Shown: positions 1 through 6,520 of the stretch, piece after piece | Layout: every line of letters begins with the position of its first letter | How positions within the stretch are numbered: position 1 is the stretch's first letter | Source: DASSKA01 sp035690905 | GTDB lineage: Bacteria; Actinomycetota; Actinomycetes; Propionibacteriales; Nocardioidaceae | NCBI GenBank assembly: GCA_035690905.1 | Contig: DASSKA010000055.1 | Span: forward strand, 1-24,708 | DNA length: 24,708 nucleotides | Direction of reading: 5' to 3' | Translations under genes and position numbers: made by a program | Notes under the pieces: model-generated | Told to the model about the DNA's origin: nothing | The model's input: only the letters and a program-made list of their open reading frames with translations | Databases searched by the model: none

Positions 1-10
1 GTCAACCGCC

Positions 11-265
11 ATGGATTGGCGCCACCGCTCTGCGTGCCTCGACGAGGACCCGGAGCTGTTCTTCCCGATCGGCAACACCGGTCCGGCCATCCTCCAGATC
101 GAGGAGGCCAAACAGGTGTGCCGGCGCTGCGAGGTGCGCGAGCAGTGCCTCGCCTGGGCGCTCGAAGCGGGTCAGGACCACGGCGTCTGGGGCGGCATGA
201 GCGAGGACGAGCGCCGCGCCCTCAAGCGCCGCAACGCCCGCGCCAAGGTACGCACCACGGCCTAG
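11..265 (+). CDS. whiB1: WhiB-family iron-sulfur transcriptional regulator (WhiB1/WblE-like)
   Basis: 84-residue protein with the complete WhiB signature: four cysteines (C9, C37, C40, C46) in the C...CxxC...C arrangement that binds a [4Fe-4S] cluster, the GVWGG turn at residues 58-62, and a basic C-terminal tail (KRRNARAK) of the DNA-binding type. Family knowledge: WhiB proteins bind region 4 of the housekeeping sigma factor and respond to NO or O2 through the cluster. WhiB1 is essential in Mycobacterium tuberculosis. Convergence with a pdtaS gene matches the mycobacterial whiB1 (Rv3219)-pdtaS (Rv3220c) pair, which supports the WhiB1 assignment over other paralogues. The ATG lies 10 bases from the window edge, so the promoter is not visible. 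Confidence 0.93.
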   Translation: MDWRHRSACLDEDPELFFPIGNTGPAILQIEEAKQVCRRCEVREQCLAWALEAGQDHGVWGGMSEDERRALKRRNARAKVRTTA

Positions 266-293
266 CGGCACCTCGCCTCCACCCCGGCTCCGC

Positions 294-1751
294 TCAGCGC
301 AGCGGAAGGTCCAGGGTGACCCGCGTGCCCGTCCCCGGCGCCGGACCGATCTCGAAGGTCCCCTCGAGCTCCGACTCGACGAGTGTGCGGACGATGGACA
401 GCCCCAGGCTCCCCCCGTCCGCGTCGAAGTCGGCCGGCAGTCCGTGCCCGTCGTCCGCGACCACCACGTGCAGCCGGCCCACCAGCCGGGTGGCGCCCAC
501 CACGACCTGCCCGGACCGGCCGTTGAACCCGTGCTCGACGGCGTTCTGCAGCACCTCGGTGAGCACCATGGCCAGCGGGGTGGCCACCTCCGCCGCCAGG
601 GTCCCGAAGCTGCCCGACCTCGTGCACCGCACCCGCCCGCCGCGTGAGCTCACGTCGGCGACCATCACGAGCAACCGGTCGACCACCGCGTCGAAGTCGA
701 CCCGCTCGTCGAAGGCCTGGCTGAGCGTCTCGTGCACGATGGCGATCGACCCCACCCGTCGTACGGCCTCCTCCAGCGCCTCACGGCCCTCCTCGGTGCC
801 GATCCGACGGGCCTGCAGTCGCAGCAGGGCGGCCACCGTCTGCAGGTTGTTCTTCACCCGGTGGTGGATCTCCCGGATGGTGGCCTCCTTGGTGACCAGC
901 TCCCGGTCCCGGCTGCGCAGGTCGGTGACGTCGCGGAGCAGCACCAGCGCGCCGAGGTGCTCGCCGGTGGGCCGCAGCGGGATGGAACGCAGGATCAGCA
1001 CCGCCTCCTGCGTGCCGATCTCGGTGTCCTTGGGCAGCCGGCCGCTCAGCACCGCGCTGAGCGTCTCCTCGTCCGGACGCCGGTCCGGCGGCACCAGCTC
1101 CCGGGTGACGTCGGCGAGGCAGAGCCCGGCGAGGTCGGTGGAGAGTCCCAGCCGGCGATACACCGACAGCGCGTTCGGGCTGGCGTAGGTGACCTTTCCG
1201 GTGGCGTCGATGCGCAGGAAGCCGTCTCCGACGCGTGGCGAGTCGGCGTGGTCGGAGCGCTGCCCGGGGAACGGGAAGAAGCCGTTGCTGATCATCTGGG
1301 TCAGGTCGGTGGCCGACTGCAGGTAGGCCAGCTCCAGCCGGCTGGGGGTGCGCACCCCCAGCAGGTTGGTGTTGCGGGCGATCACCGCGATCACCCGGTC
1401 TCCGCGGCGCACCGGGATCGCCTCCACGCGCACCGGGATGTCATCGCGCCACTCCGGGTCGCCCTCGCGGGCCACCCGCTGGTGCTCGTAGGCGGAGTCC
1501 AGCAGCGGCTTGCTGCCGACCGGCGTGAACGCGCCGACCAGGTCGTCGACGTACGCCGTCGGGCCGGTGGTCGGCCGCATCTGCGCGCCCGCCCAGTAGC
1601 CGGACCCCTCCCGGTCGGGCAGCCACAGCACCAGATCGGCGAAGGACAGGTCGGCGATGATCTGCCAGTCCGCGAGCAGCAGGTGCAGCCACGCCAGGTC
1701 CGGCCCGTCCAGCCGGGTGTGGGCGCGCGCCACGTCGTTGAGCGAAGGCAC
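294..1751 (-). CDS. pdtaS: Two-component sensor histidine kinase, PdtaS-like (HisKA_2 family)
   Basis: 485 residues, usual length for PdtaS. Order: an N-terminal GAF-like sensor (about 1-150, with ADWQIIADLSFADLVLWLPD), a PAS domain (about 175-275), a HisKA_2 dimerisation and phosphoacceptor helix with EIHHRVKNNLQ (H297 the likely phosphorylated His), and a HATPase domain with N-box N403 and the ATP-lid motif DDGHGLP (433-439). No membrane segment, so it is a cytoplasmic kinase. Family knowledge: PdtaS phosphorylates the antiterminator PdtaR, whose ANTAR domain binds RNA; no pdtaR is in the window. The start is GTG. The choice is supported by a -10-like TAGGCT six bases upstream (leaderless) and by N-terminal resemblance to mycobacterial PdtaS. 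Confidence 0.92.
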   Translation of the reverse strand: MPSLNDVARAHTRLDGPDLAWLHLLLADWQIIADLSFADLVLWLPDREGSGYWAGAQMRPTTGPTAYVDDLVGAFTPVGSKPLLDSAYEHQRVAREGDPEWRDDIPVRVEAIPVRRGDRVIAVIARNTNLLGVRTPSRLELAYLQSATDLTQMISNGFFPFPGQRSDHADSPRVGDGFLRIDATGKVTYASPNALSVYRRLGLSTDLAGLCLADVTRELVPPDRRPDEETLSAVLSGRLPKDTEIGTQEAVLILRSIPLRPTGEHLGALVLLRDVTDLRSRDRELVTKEATIREIHHRVKNNLQTVAALLRLQARRIGTEEGREALEEAVRRVGSIAIVHETLSQAFDERVDFDAVVDRLLVMVADVSSRGGRVRCTRSGSFGTLAAEVATPLAMVLTEVLQNAVEHGFNGRSGQVVVGATRLVGRLHVVVADDGHGLPADFDADGGSLGLSIVRTLVESELEGTFEIGPAPGTGTRVTLDLPLR

Positions 1752-1780
1752 CCGGTCAGCCTAGGGCGTGGCACCCGGTC
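1747..1780. repeat. 11-bp direct repeat over the pdtaS start region
   Basis: GGCACCCGGTC occurs at 1747-1757 and 1770-1780, with repeat starts 23 bp apart (about two helical turns). It flanks the predicted pdtaS -10 box and sits in the 57-bp gap to the divergent DUF2785 gene. This could be a regulator site; function unknown. Confidence 0.35.
1758..1763 (-). promoter_or_regulatory. Predicted leaderless -10 element of pdtaS
   Basis: TAGGCT on the minus strand, followed by six bases and then the GTG start of pdtaS. The TANNNT hexamer at this distance places transcription start on or next to the start codon. There is no Shine-Dalgarno sequence. Confidence 0.6.
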
Positions 1781-1808
1781 CCCCGGTCCAGTGGCAGGAT
1801 ATGGGTTC

Positions 1809-2654
1809 ATGGAGTCGACGTTCTGGGACCGCGTGGAGCAAAGCGGTCATCGGGTCCCGGACGACCGGCCACTGGGCGAGCTCACCACCGAGCTGACCGC
1901 CATGCTCGGGGATCCGGATCCCGAGCGCCGCGACAGGATCGCCTACACCACGCTGGCGGCCTGGGTGTCCACGGGCGTGTACGACGACCTGCTGCAGGGC
2001 CTCGGAGACGGCATGGTCAGCGGCCTCGCGGTCGGGCTGGGCGAGTCCGGCACCGACACGGTCTTCCGGCGCAGCTTCTCCGCGCTGATCCTCGGCGAGT
2101 GCCTGGACCGCGACAACACCCGGCACCTGGTGCCGGCCGACACGGTACTCGGCTGGGGGGACCGGCTGGCCGGCTGGTACCTCCGCGAGAACGACCTGCG
2201 CGGCTACGTGCCCGGCAAGGGCTGGGCGCACGCGGCGGCGCACGGTGCGGACGCGCTCGGCGCGCTCGCCGGCTCCGAGGCGATGGGCGGGCCCGAGCTC
2301 GCGGTGCTGCTCGACGTGGTTCTCGAGCGGCTGCTCGGCACGGCCGGGGTCCCGCTGCTGTACGACGAGCACGACCGGCTCGCGCTGGCCACCATGAGGC
2401 TGCTCGGCCGGGACCTGGTCGGCACCGATGTGCTGGAGAGCTGGGTGCACCGGCTCGGTGAGGCGGCCGGCCCGGCGCACGTCACCGAGGCGGAGCCGCT
2501 CCCCGCGTCGTACAACGTCCAGGGCTTCCTGCGGGCGCTGCACCTGCATCTAGCGCTCGGCCCCATGCCACCGGCCTGCCGCTCCGACCTGCTGCTGGCG
2601 GTGATCGGCGAGCTCAAGCGCAGCAACCCGCACTACCTGGGACCGCGTGGCTGA
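1809..2654 (+). CDS. DUF2785 domain-containing protein
   Basis: 281-residue soluble protein, mostly helical by composition, with the DUF2785 hallmark GKGWAHAAAHGADALGAL in its middle (His/Asp-rich GWxHxxAHGAD). The biochemical role of the family is unknown. The ATG is preceded by no good Shine-Dalgarno but by GGATAT ending six bases upstream, a weaker version of the leaderless pattern seen elsewhere in the window. An ATG at 1801 is out of frame. It diverges from pdtaS and is followed after 102 bp by the bL37 gene on the same strand. A small cggcc/ggccg hairpin (2666-2679) lies just after the stop. Confidence 0.8.
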   Translation: MESTFWDRVEQSGHRVPDDRPLGELTTELTAMLGDPDPERRDRIAYTTLAAWVSTGVYDDLLQGLGDGMVSGLAVGLGESGTDTVFRRSFSALILGECLDRDNTRHLVPADTVLGWGDRLAGWYLRENDLRGYVPGKGWAHAAAHGADALGALAGSEAMGGPELAVLLDVVLERLLGTAGVPLLYDEHDRLALATMRLLGRDLVGTDVLESWVHRLGEAAGPAHVTEAEPLPASYNVQGFLRALHLHLALGPMPPACRSDLLLAVIGELKRSNPHYLGPRG

Positions 2655-2756
2655 CCCTGCCGGCCCGGCCGATTGGCCGAAGCCACACCGCTCCTGAGAC
2701 AATGGGGGCGCCTCGAGCCGCACCGGCCCGGGGCTCTGGTCGAGAAGGAGAGCACC

Positions 2757-2831
2757 ATGGGGAAGACCGGTCGCAAGCGTCGCGCTCGCAAGAAGAAGAG
2801 CGCCAACCACGGCAAGCGCCCGAACGCGTAA
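2757..2831 (+). CDS. 50S ribosomal protein bL37 (24 residues)
   Basis: A 24-residue, extremely basic peptide that begins MGKTGRKRRARKKK and ends NHGKRPNA. Half of its residues are Lys or Arg. A strong ribosome-binding site (AAGGAG) lies six bases before the ATG. From memory, the sequence closely matches bL37, a small protein found in mycobacterial 50S structures and conserved across Actinobacteria, and its place between pdtaS and the rshA/rsrA gene fits that family. A GACAAT hexamer at 2698-2703 may be its -10. The gene is too short for usual length cut-offs and easily missed. Confidence 0.88.
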   Translation: MGKTGRKRRARKKKSANHGKRPNA

Positions 2832-2844
2832 CCGAAGCCACCCT

Positions 2845-2895
2845 CCGCGCCGGCAGCGTCCGGCGCGGTGCCATGCCCGGGCGTACCGTCCGGGC
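2845..2895. terminator. Double hairpin between convergent bL37 and rsrA (bidirectional terminator)
   Basis: Two perfect stems follow each other: CCGCGCCGG (2845-2853) with CCGGCGCGG (2860-2868), loop six; and GCCCGG (2875-2880) with CCGGGC (2890-2895), touching the rsrA stop. There is no U tract, as is usual in high-GC actinobacteria. The position between two converging 3' ends suggests termination of both. Confidence 0.6.
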
Positions 2896-3179
2896 TACTC
2901 GGTGTCGAAGGTCCGGGTCTCGGTGATCGTCACCTGCACTTGCCGGATGCTGAGCAGCACCCGCTCCCGCAAGCTCTCCGGGGCGTGCTCGGGGCAGGAG
3001 CGCGCCACCAGCGCCTTGACCTTGCGCTCGAGGTCGTACTTCTGCAGGCAAGGGGCGCACTCGTCGAGGTGGTGCTGGATCTCGGCGCAGTCGGCGCCCT
3101 CGAGCTCGTTGTCGATGAAGAAGAACATCCGCTCCAGGACCTCCGAACAGTCCTGGTCATGAGGCCGGCCGCAGCTCAT
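2895..3179 (-). CDS. rsrA: Mycothiol-system zinc anti-sigma factor, RsrA/RshA type
   Basis: 94-residue ZAS-domain protein. The zinc and redox motif is visible as H37-x3-C41-x2-C44 (HLDECAPC), preceded by C11 and followed by a helical tail. Family knowledge: in Streptomyces RsrA and Mycobacterium RshA, oxidation of these thiols forms a disulfide, ejects zinc and frees the partner sigma factor, which then activates thiol and mycothiol genes. The ATG overlaps the sigR stop by one base (TGATG), so the two are translationally coupled and made in balanced amounts. Start chosen at MSCGRPHDQDC, matching family length. Two further cysteines (C3, C62) are visible. Confidence 0.93.
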   Translation of the reverse strand: MSCGRPHDQDCSEVLERMFFFIDNELEGADCAEIQHHLDECAPCLQKYDLERKVKALVARSCPEHAPESLRERVLLSIRQVQVTITETRTFDTE

Positions 3180-3859
3180 CAGGAACCTCCCGGGCCGTCG
3201 TGTCCAGCGGGCGTCAGACCCCGGGTGCGCACGTAGTCCTCGAGCAGCTCGCGCAGCTGGCGCCGCCCTCGGTGCAGCCGCGACATCACCGTCCCGATCG
3301 GGGTGTCCATGATCTCGGCGATCTCCTTGTACGGGAAACCCTCGACGTCGGCGAGGTAGACCGCGAGCCGGAAGTCCTCCGGCAGCTGCTGCAGGGCGTC
3401 CTTGACGTCGCTGTCCGGGAGGTGGTCCAGGGCCTCGGTCTCGGCCGACTTCAGGCCGCTGGAGGTGTGCGACTCGGCGCGGTGCAGCTGCCAGTCCTCG
3501 ATGTCCTCGCTCATCGACTGCTGCGGCTGCCGCTGCCGCTTGCGGTAGGAGTTGATGAACGTGTTGGTCAGGATCCGGTACAGCCACGCCTTCAGGTTGG
3601 TGCCCGGCTTGAACTGGTGGAACGCCGCGAACGCCTTGGCGAACGTCTCCTGGACCAGGTCCTCGGCGTCCTGCGGGTTGCGGGTCATCCGCATCGCCGC
3701 GGAGTACAGCTGGTCCAGGTAGGGCATCGCGTCCTGCTCGAAACGCGCGGACCGCTGCTCGTCCGTCTCCTGGTCGGGCCTCACGGCCTCGTCGTCGCGC
3801 GCCGCGTCGGGCCTCGTCCCGTCCTGGGCGAGCTCCTCACCGCGTTCTGAGTCTGTCAT
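3179..3859 (-). CDS. sigR: ECF RNA polymerase sigma factor SigR/SigH (thiol-oxidative stress)
   Basis: 226 residues from the chosen ATG. Sigma region 2 (about 45-110) contains NPQDAEDLVQETFAKAF and NLKAWLYRILTNTFINSYRK. Region 4 (about 152-208) contains LPEDFRLAVYLADVEGFPYKEIA and the recognition helix GTVMSRLHRGR. Family knowledge: SigR/SigH directs polymerase to GGAAT-N18-GTT promoters of thioredoxin, mycothiol and protease genes and is held by RsrA/RshA, whose gene follows with a one-base overlap. Start at 3859 is supported by TAGGCT ending eight bases upstream. The frame stays open for another 36 codons to a GTG at 3967, downstream of a sigma-R-type promoter, so a longer isoform is possible. 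Confidence 0.94.
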   Translation of the reverse strand: MTDSERGEELAQDGTRPDAARDDEAVRPDQETDEQRSARFEQDAMPYLDQLYSAAMRMTRNPQDAEDLVQETFAKAFAAFHQFKPGTNLKAWLYRILTNTFINSYRKRQRQPQQSMSEDIEDWQLHRAESHTSSGLKSAETEALDHLPDSDVKDALQQLPEDFRLAVYLADVEGFPYKEIAEIMDTPIGTVMSRLHRGRRQLRELLEDYVRTRGLTPAGHDGPGGS

Positions 3860-3967
3860 CGCCTGCCAGCCTACCGGCAGCCGACGACACGGCCCCACTC
3901 CCGGCAAGGGGTCGCAAGGACGTCCCGAGGACAGTGTGCCGAGCAACAGCCAGCCCTCCTCCACCAC
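3860..3967 (-). other. In-frame N-terminal extension upstream of sigR (possible long isoform)
   Basis: Thirty-six open codons precede the chosen sigR ATG, beginning with two GTG codons at 3967 and 3964. The peptide carries two cysteines and no recognisable domain. In Streptomyces coelicolor the sigma-R-induced transcript encodes an N-terminally extended, unstable form; the layout here is similar. There is no clear Shine-Dalgarno before the GTGs, so whether it is translated is open. Confidence 0.4.
3868..3873 (-). promoter_or_regulatory. Predicted leaderless housekeeping promoter of sigR (P1-like)
   Basis: TAGGCT on the minus strand ends eight bases before the ATG at 3859, the spacing seen for several other genes here. 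It would give a leaderless mRNA for the short form of the sigma factor. Confidence 0.55.
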
Positions 3968-3997
3968 GCTTCGTGTGTCGATGCTTCGTGTGCTGAT
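3968..3997 (-). repeat. 15-bp tandem repeat in the predicted sigR leader
   Basis: Two adjacent 15-base units (3968-3982 and 3983-3997) are identical at 13 of 15 positions, each starting GCTTCGTGTG on the plus strand. They lie between the predicted sigma-R transcription start (about 4000) and the GTG codons of the extension, so they would form the very 5' end of that transcript. Confidence 0.6.
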
Positions 3998-4006
3998 GCC
4001 GTGGCC

Positions 4007-4033
4007 AACGCGTCACCGCGCCATTCGATTCCC
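4007..4033 (-). promoter_or_regulatory. Sigma-R-type promoter upstream of sigR (autoregulation)
   Basis: On the minus strand: GGGAAT (4033-4028), an 18-base spacer, then GTT (4009-4007). This is a full match to the known SigR/SigH consensus GGAAT-N18-GTT. It overlaps the last codons of the upstream hydrolase gene and points at sigR-rsrA, implying positive autoregulation under thiol oxidation. Confidence 0.8.
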
Positions 4034-4660
4034 GACGACGTCGCGGACGATCCACTCCAGGGTGGCCTCCACGATGATCGTCAGCGCCTCCTGCTGGCTG
4101 ATGTCCGCCCGCTTGCCGACCTTGAAGGCGTGGTCTGCTCCGGGGACGACGGTCAGCTCGTGGTCGGGCGGGAACTCCTCCGGACTCCCGAACGGGTCCC
4201 GTTCCCCCTGGACCACCAGCACGGGCACCTGCGCCGCCTCCAGCTCCGGCAGCCGGGACTTCTCCGGACGGCCGGGCGGGTGCAGCGGGAACGCCAGGGC
4301 CAGGCAGCCGGCCGCGCCGAGCTCCCGGTAGGTGCGCAGCGCGGTCCTCGCCCCCGCGCTGCGTCCGCCCACGACCAGCGGGGTGCGCACGCGCAGCCGG
4401 TCGGTGGCCGCGACCAGGCACTCGTCGAGCACCGCCGGGCGCGGGGCCAGCCTCTTGCCGGCAACCTTCCACGGTTGCTCGACCCGGATCACCGTCACCC
4501 CTTCCCGGGGCAGGTTCTCGGCCAGCGCCTCCAGGTCCGCGGAGTCGATACCACCGCCCGCGCCGTGGTTGAGCACCAGCGTCGCGACCGGGTGCCTCGA
4601 CCGGTCCCGGTGCAGCCGTGCGTCGCCGTACGGCGTGGGGACCAGCTCGGTCACGGTCAT
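4013..4660 (-). CDS. Small alpha/beta-hydrolase (KANL3/Tex30-like, dienelactone-hydrolase type)
   Basis: 215-residue compact alpha/beta-hydrolase. The nucleophile elbow is GGRSAG (S101), with an acid at D155 in GERDPFG and a histidine at H177 in GADHAFK. An oxyanion-side motif LNHGAGGG lies at 30-37. The fold is complete with no lid insertion. Substrate unknown; relatives are annotated as alpha/beta family hydrolases or dienelactone-hydrolase-like. Its ATG overlaps the TGA of the upstream SRAP gene by four bases (ATGA), so the two are co-translated. Its 3' end contains the sigma-R promoter of the next operon. Confidence 0.85.
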   Translation of the reverse strand: MTVTELVPTPYGDARLHRDRSRHPVATLVLNHGAGGGIDSADLEALAENLPREGVTVIRVEQPWKVAGKRLAPRPAVLDECLVAATDRLRVRTPLVVGGRSAGARTALRTYRELGAAGCLALAFPLHPPGRPEKSRLPELEAAQVPVLVVQGERDPFGSPEEFPPDHELTVVPGADHAFKVGKRADISQQEALTIIVEATLEWIVRDVVGNRMAR

Positions 4661-5430
4661 GGCAGCTCACCCGTCTCGGGCTCCACCGGCTCGACCAGCT
4701 CGGCCCCGTTGTTCCTCACGTTGTTGACCCGGGTGGAGACCGGGTAGGCCTCCAACCGGCCGGGGGCGGCCGGCACGAGCAGCCCCCTTAGGTCGTCGGG
4801 GCTGGACACGGCCGGGTCCAGCCACGCGTCGTACCTCTCCCGCTCCACCAGCAGCGGCATCCGGTCGTGGATGCGGCCCAGCTGGTCTTCCGCGGTGGTG
4901 GTCAGCACCGTGCACGTCCACCGGAACCGCTCCGGGTCGTCGTCGGCACGAGCGGGGTCCCGCCAGATCTCGTACAGCCCGGCCATCGCCAGCACGCTGC
5001 CGTCGGCGGGGTGGATGAAGAACGGCTGCTTGAGCGGCCGGCCGGACTTGGTCTTCTGGCTGGTGGTGTACCACTCGTAGTACCCGTCCGCCGGGAGCAG
5101 GCAGCGCCGGGCGGCGAACGCGCGGCGGAAGGCGGGCTTCTCGGTGACGGTCTCCATCCGGGCGTTGATCATCCGATTACCGATGGCCGGGTCCTTGGCC
5201 CAGAACGGCACCAGCCCCCAGGTCAGCAGCCGCAGCTGGCGAGCCGCGGGCTGCGGCCCGGCGTCCTCGCCCTCGGCCGGGCGCTCCGGACGCTCGAGGA
5301 CGGCGTACACGGTCTTGGTCGGGGCCACGTTGTAATCGGGGACCAGCGCCTCCTTGACCTGGTTCTCGTCGATCTGGAACTCCTCGACCAGGTCCTCGGG
5401 ACGCCTGCTCGAGGCGTAGCGACCACACAT
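4657..5430 (-). CDS. SRAP-domain abasic-site DNA-protein crosslinking protein (YedK/HMCES)
   Basis: 257 residues starting MCGRY. Family knowledge: after removal of Met1, Cys2 forms a thiazolidine crosslink with abasic sites in single-stranded DNA and shields them during replication. Visible active-site features: C2, N34 in PDYNVAPT, the INARMET motif (88-94), E119 in GYYEW and H188 in RIHDRMP. The frame extends eight codons upstream, but Met must directly precede the catalytic Cys, and TAGCCT seven bases before this ATG supports a leaderless start here. It overlaps the downstream hydrolase by four bases. An orthologue is found near sigH-aroA in mycobacteria (Rv3226c). Confidence 0.95.
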   Translation of the reverse strand: MCGRYASSRRPEDLVEEFQIDENQVKEALVPDYNVAPTKTVYAVLERPERPAEGEDAGPQPAARQLRLLTWGLVPFWAKDPAIGNRMINARMETVTEKPAFRRAFAARRCLLPADGYYEWYTTSQKTKSGRPLKQPFFIHPADGSVLAMAGLYEIWRDPARADDDPERFRWTCTVLTTTAEDQLGRIHDRMPLLVERERYDAWLDPAVSSPDDLRGLLVPAAPGRLEAYPVSTRVNNVRNNGAELVEPVEPETGELP

Positions 5431-5437
5431 GCTGCAC

Positions 5438-5443
5438 AGGCTA
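5438..5443 (-). promoter_or_regulatory. Predicted leaderless -10 element of the SRAP gene
   Basis: TAGCCT on the minus strand, seven bases before the ATG at 5430. It fixes the start at the residue needed for the catalytic Cys2. Confidence 0.6.
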
Positions 5444-5508
5444 GCGGCGGCCACCCACCGGTCGTGGCCAGCGGAGCGTCCCGCTGGGTCCGCGCGGCGG
5501 TCGTGCGG

Positions 5509-6267
5509 TCAGGACGCGCGGGCCAGGTCGTCCAGCAGCCGGCCGGCCGAGTCCGGCGAGGCGGGCAGTCCCTCGATCCAGAGCCGGGTGTCAGCGGCAC
5601 CGAGGTCGAGGTCGGCCAGGAACTCGCGCAGCACCCTCACCGAGGTGCCGAGGTCGGCCGAGCGGGGCACCACGACGACCGCCTTGTCGGTCCCGACCCG
5701 GCCGATCGTTTCGCCACCGGAGAACACTGCCCGGATCGCCTCGGCAACCCGGACCAGGCGCAGCGCCCGCGTGAACGCGAGCTCCACCGCGGGCTGGGAC
5801 GGCCGGAAGCGCAGCTCGACGACGACGAGCGCGTGGCTGGCCTGCACGCAGAGGTCGGTCTGCTCGGCGTCCCGATAGAGCTCGGCGAGCCGGGTGCGTA
5901 CGTGCGCGAGGCTGGCCAGCCCGGTCAGCGGGTCCTCGCAGGAGAGCTGGTGGAGGTACTCGAGAGTGGCCTCGCTCCAGGCGACCGCCAGCTCATGGGT
6001 GGCGGCGAAGTCGGGGGAACCGGCGCCGAGCAGGTGGAAGGTCGCGCGTAGCCCGTCCAGTGCCTCTCCCAGGCTGGCACCGTCCCGGGCTACGTCGCGA
6101 CCCACCACTGCGCAGGCCGCCAAGGCGTCCTTCCCCGACGCCAGAGCCTCCCCGACCGCCTCGAAGCGCCGCGGCAGAACCCGCCGCACCGCTTCGGGGA
6201 TCTCCCGCTCAGGCGCCTGGTCCCCCAACGTGGTCCGTCGTCGCGCAAACGCCGTGAAGATCGGCAT
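5509..6267 (-). CDS. Degenerate GGDEF-domain protein
   Basis: 252 residues. The N-terminal half is helical. From about residue 140 the start of a GGDEF domain is clear (CEDPLTGLASLAHVRTRLAEL, equivalent to the DxLTGLxNR motif). The position of the GGDEF loop appears as GRVGTDKAVVVVPRS, without the acidic catalytic loop, so it is probably not an active diguanylate cyclase. It may act as a regulatory or partner domain. The ATG is supported by a strong GGAGGT site on the minus strand. In-frame codons further upstream lack such a site. No membrane segment seen. It diverges from the large sigma factor at 6521, 253 bp away. Confidence 0.75.
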   Translation of the reverse strand: MPIFTAFARRRTTLGDQAPEREIPEAVRRVLPRRFEAVGEALASGKDALAACAVVGRDVARDGASLGEALDGLRATFHLLGAGSPDFAATHELAVAWSEATLEYLHQLSCEDPLTGLASLAHVRTRLAELYRDAEQTDLCVQASHALVVVELRFRPSQPAVELAFTRALRLVRVAEAIRAVFSGGETIGRVGTDKAVVVVPRSADLGTSVRVLREFLADLDLGAADTRLWIEGLPASPDSAGRLLDDLARAS

Positions 6268-6520
6268 TCGCACCACACCTCCGTCCACGCCTGTCCACCG
6301 TGCCCCTGGCCGGGGCCGGCGGCCTACATGGAGGAGACGGGCCCGGTCCGGGGGCATGACGCGGTTCTTCGAGAAATTTCTGCGGACTGCTCAGGGACGG
6401 CCGGGAGCTGCCGAGGCAAAGATTTGTCGGACTCCCGACCTGACGGGCTGCGAGGTTCTACCGTTATGCCCAGGACGCGGCACCCTGCCGCGTTCTCGGG
6501 CCGCACCACCGTGAGCCGAC
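6268..6520. other. Divergent intergenic region upstream of the fused sigma factor
   Basis: 253 bp with no gene. It should hold the promoters of the GGDEF-like gene and the large sigma factor. TACCGT at 6459-6464 is a possible -10 for the latter, with no convincing -35. A perfect inverted repeat CGCGGCA-CCC-TGCCGCG lies at 6476-6492, between that -10 and the ATG. Confidence 0.4.
6476..6492. repeat. 7-bp inverted repeat upstream of the fused sigma factor
   Basis: CGCGGCA (6476-6482) and TGCCGCG (6486-6492) are perfect complements with a three-base loop, 28 bp before the ATG at 6521. It could be an operator, or a 5'-leader hairpin if transcription starts near 6471. Confidence 0.5.
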
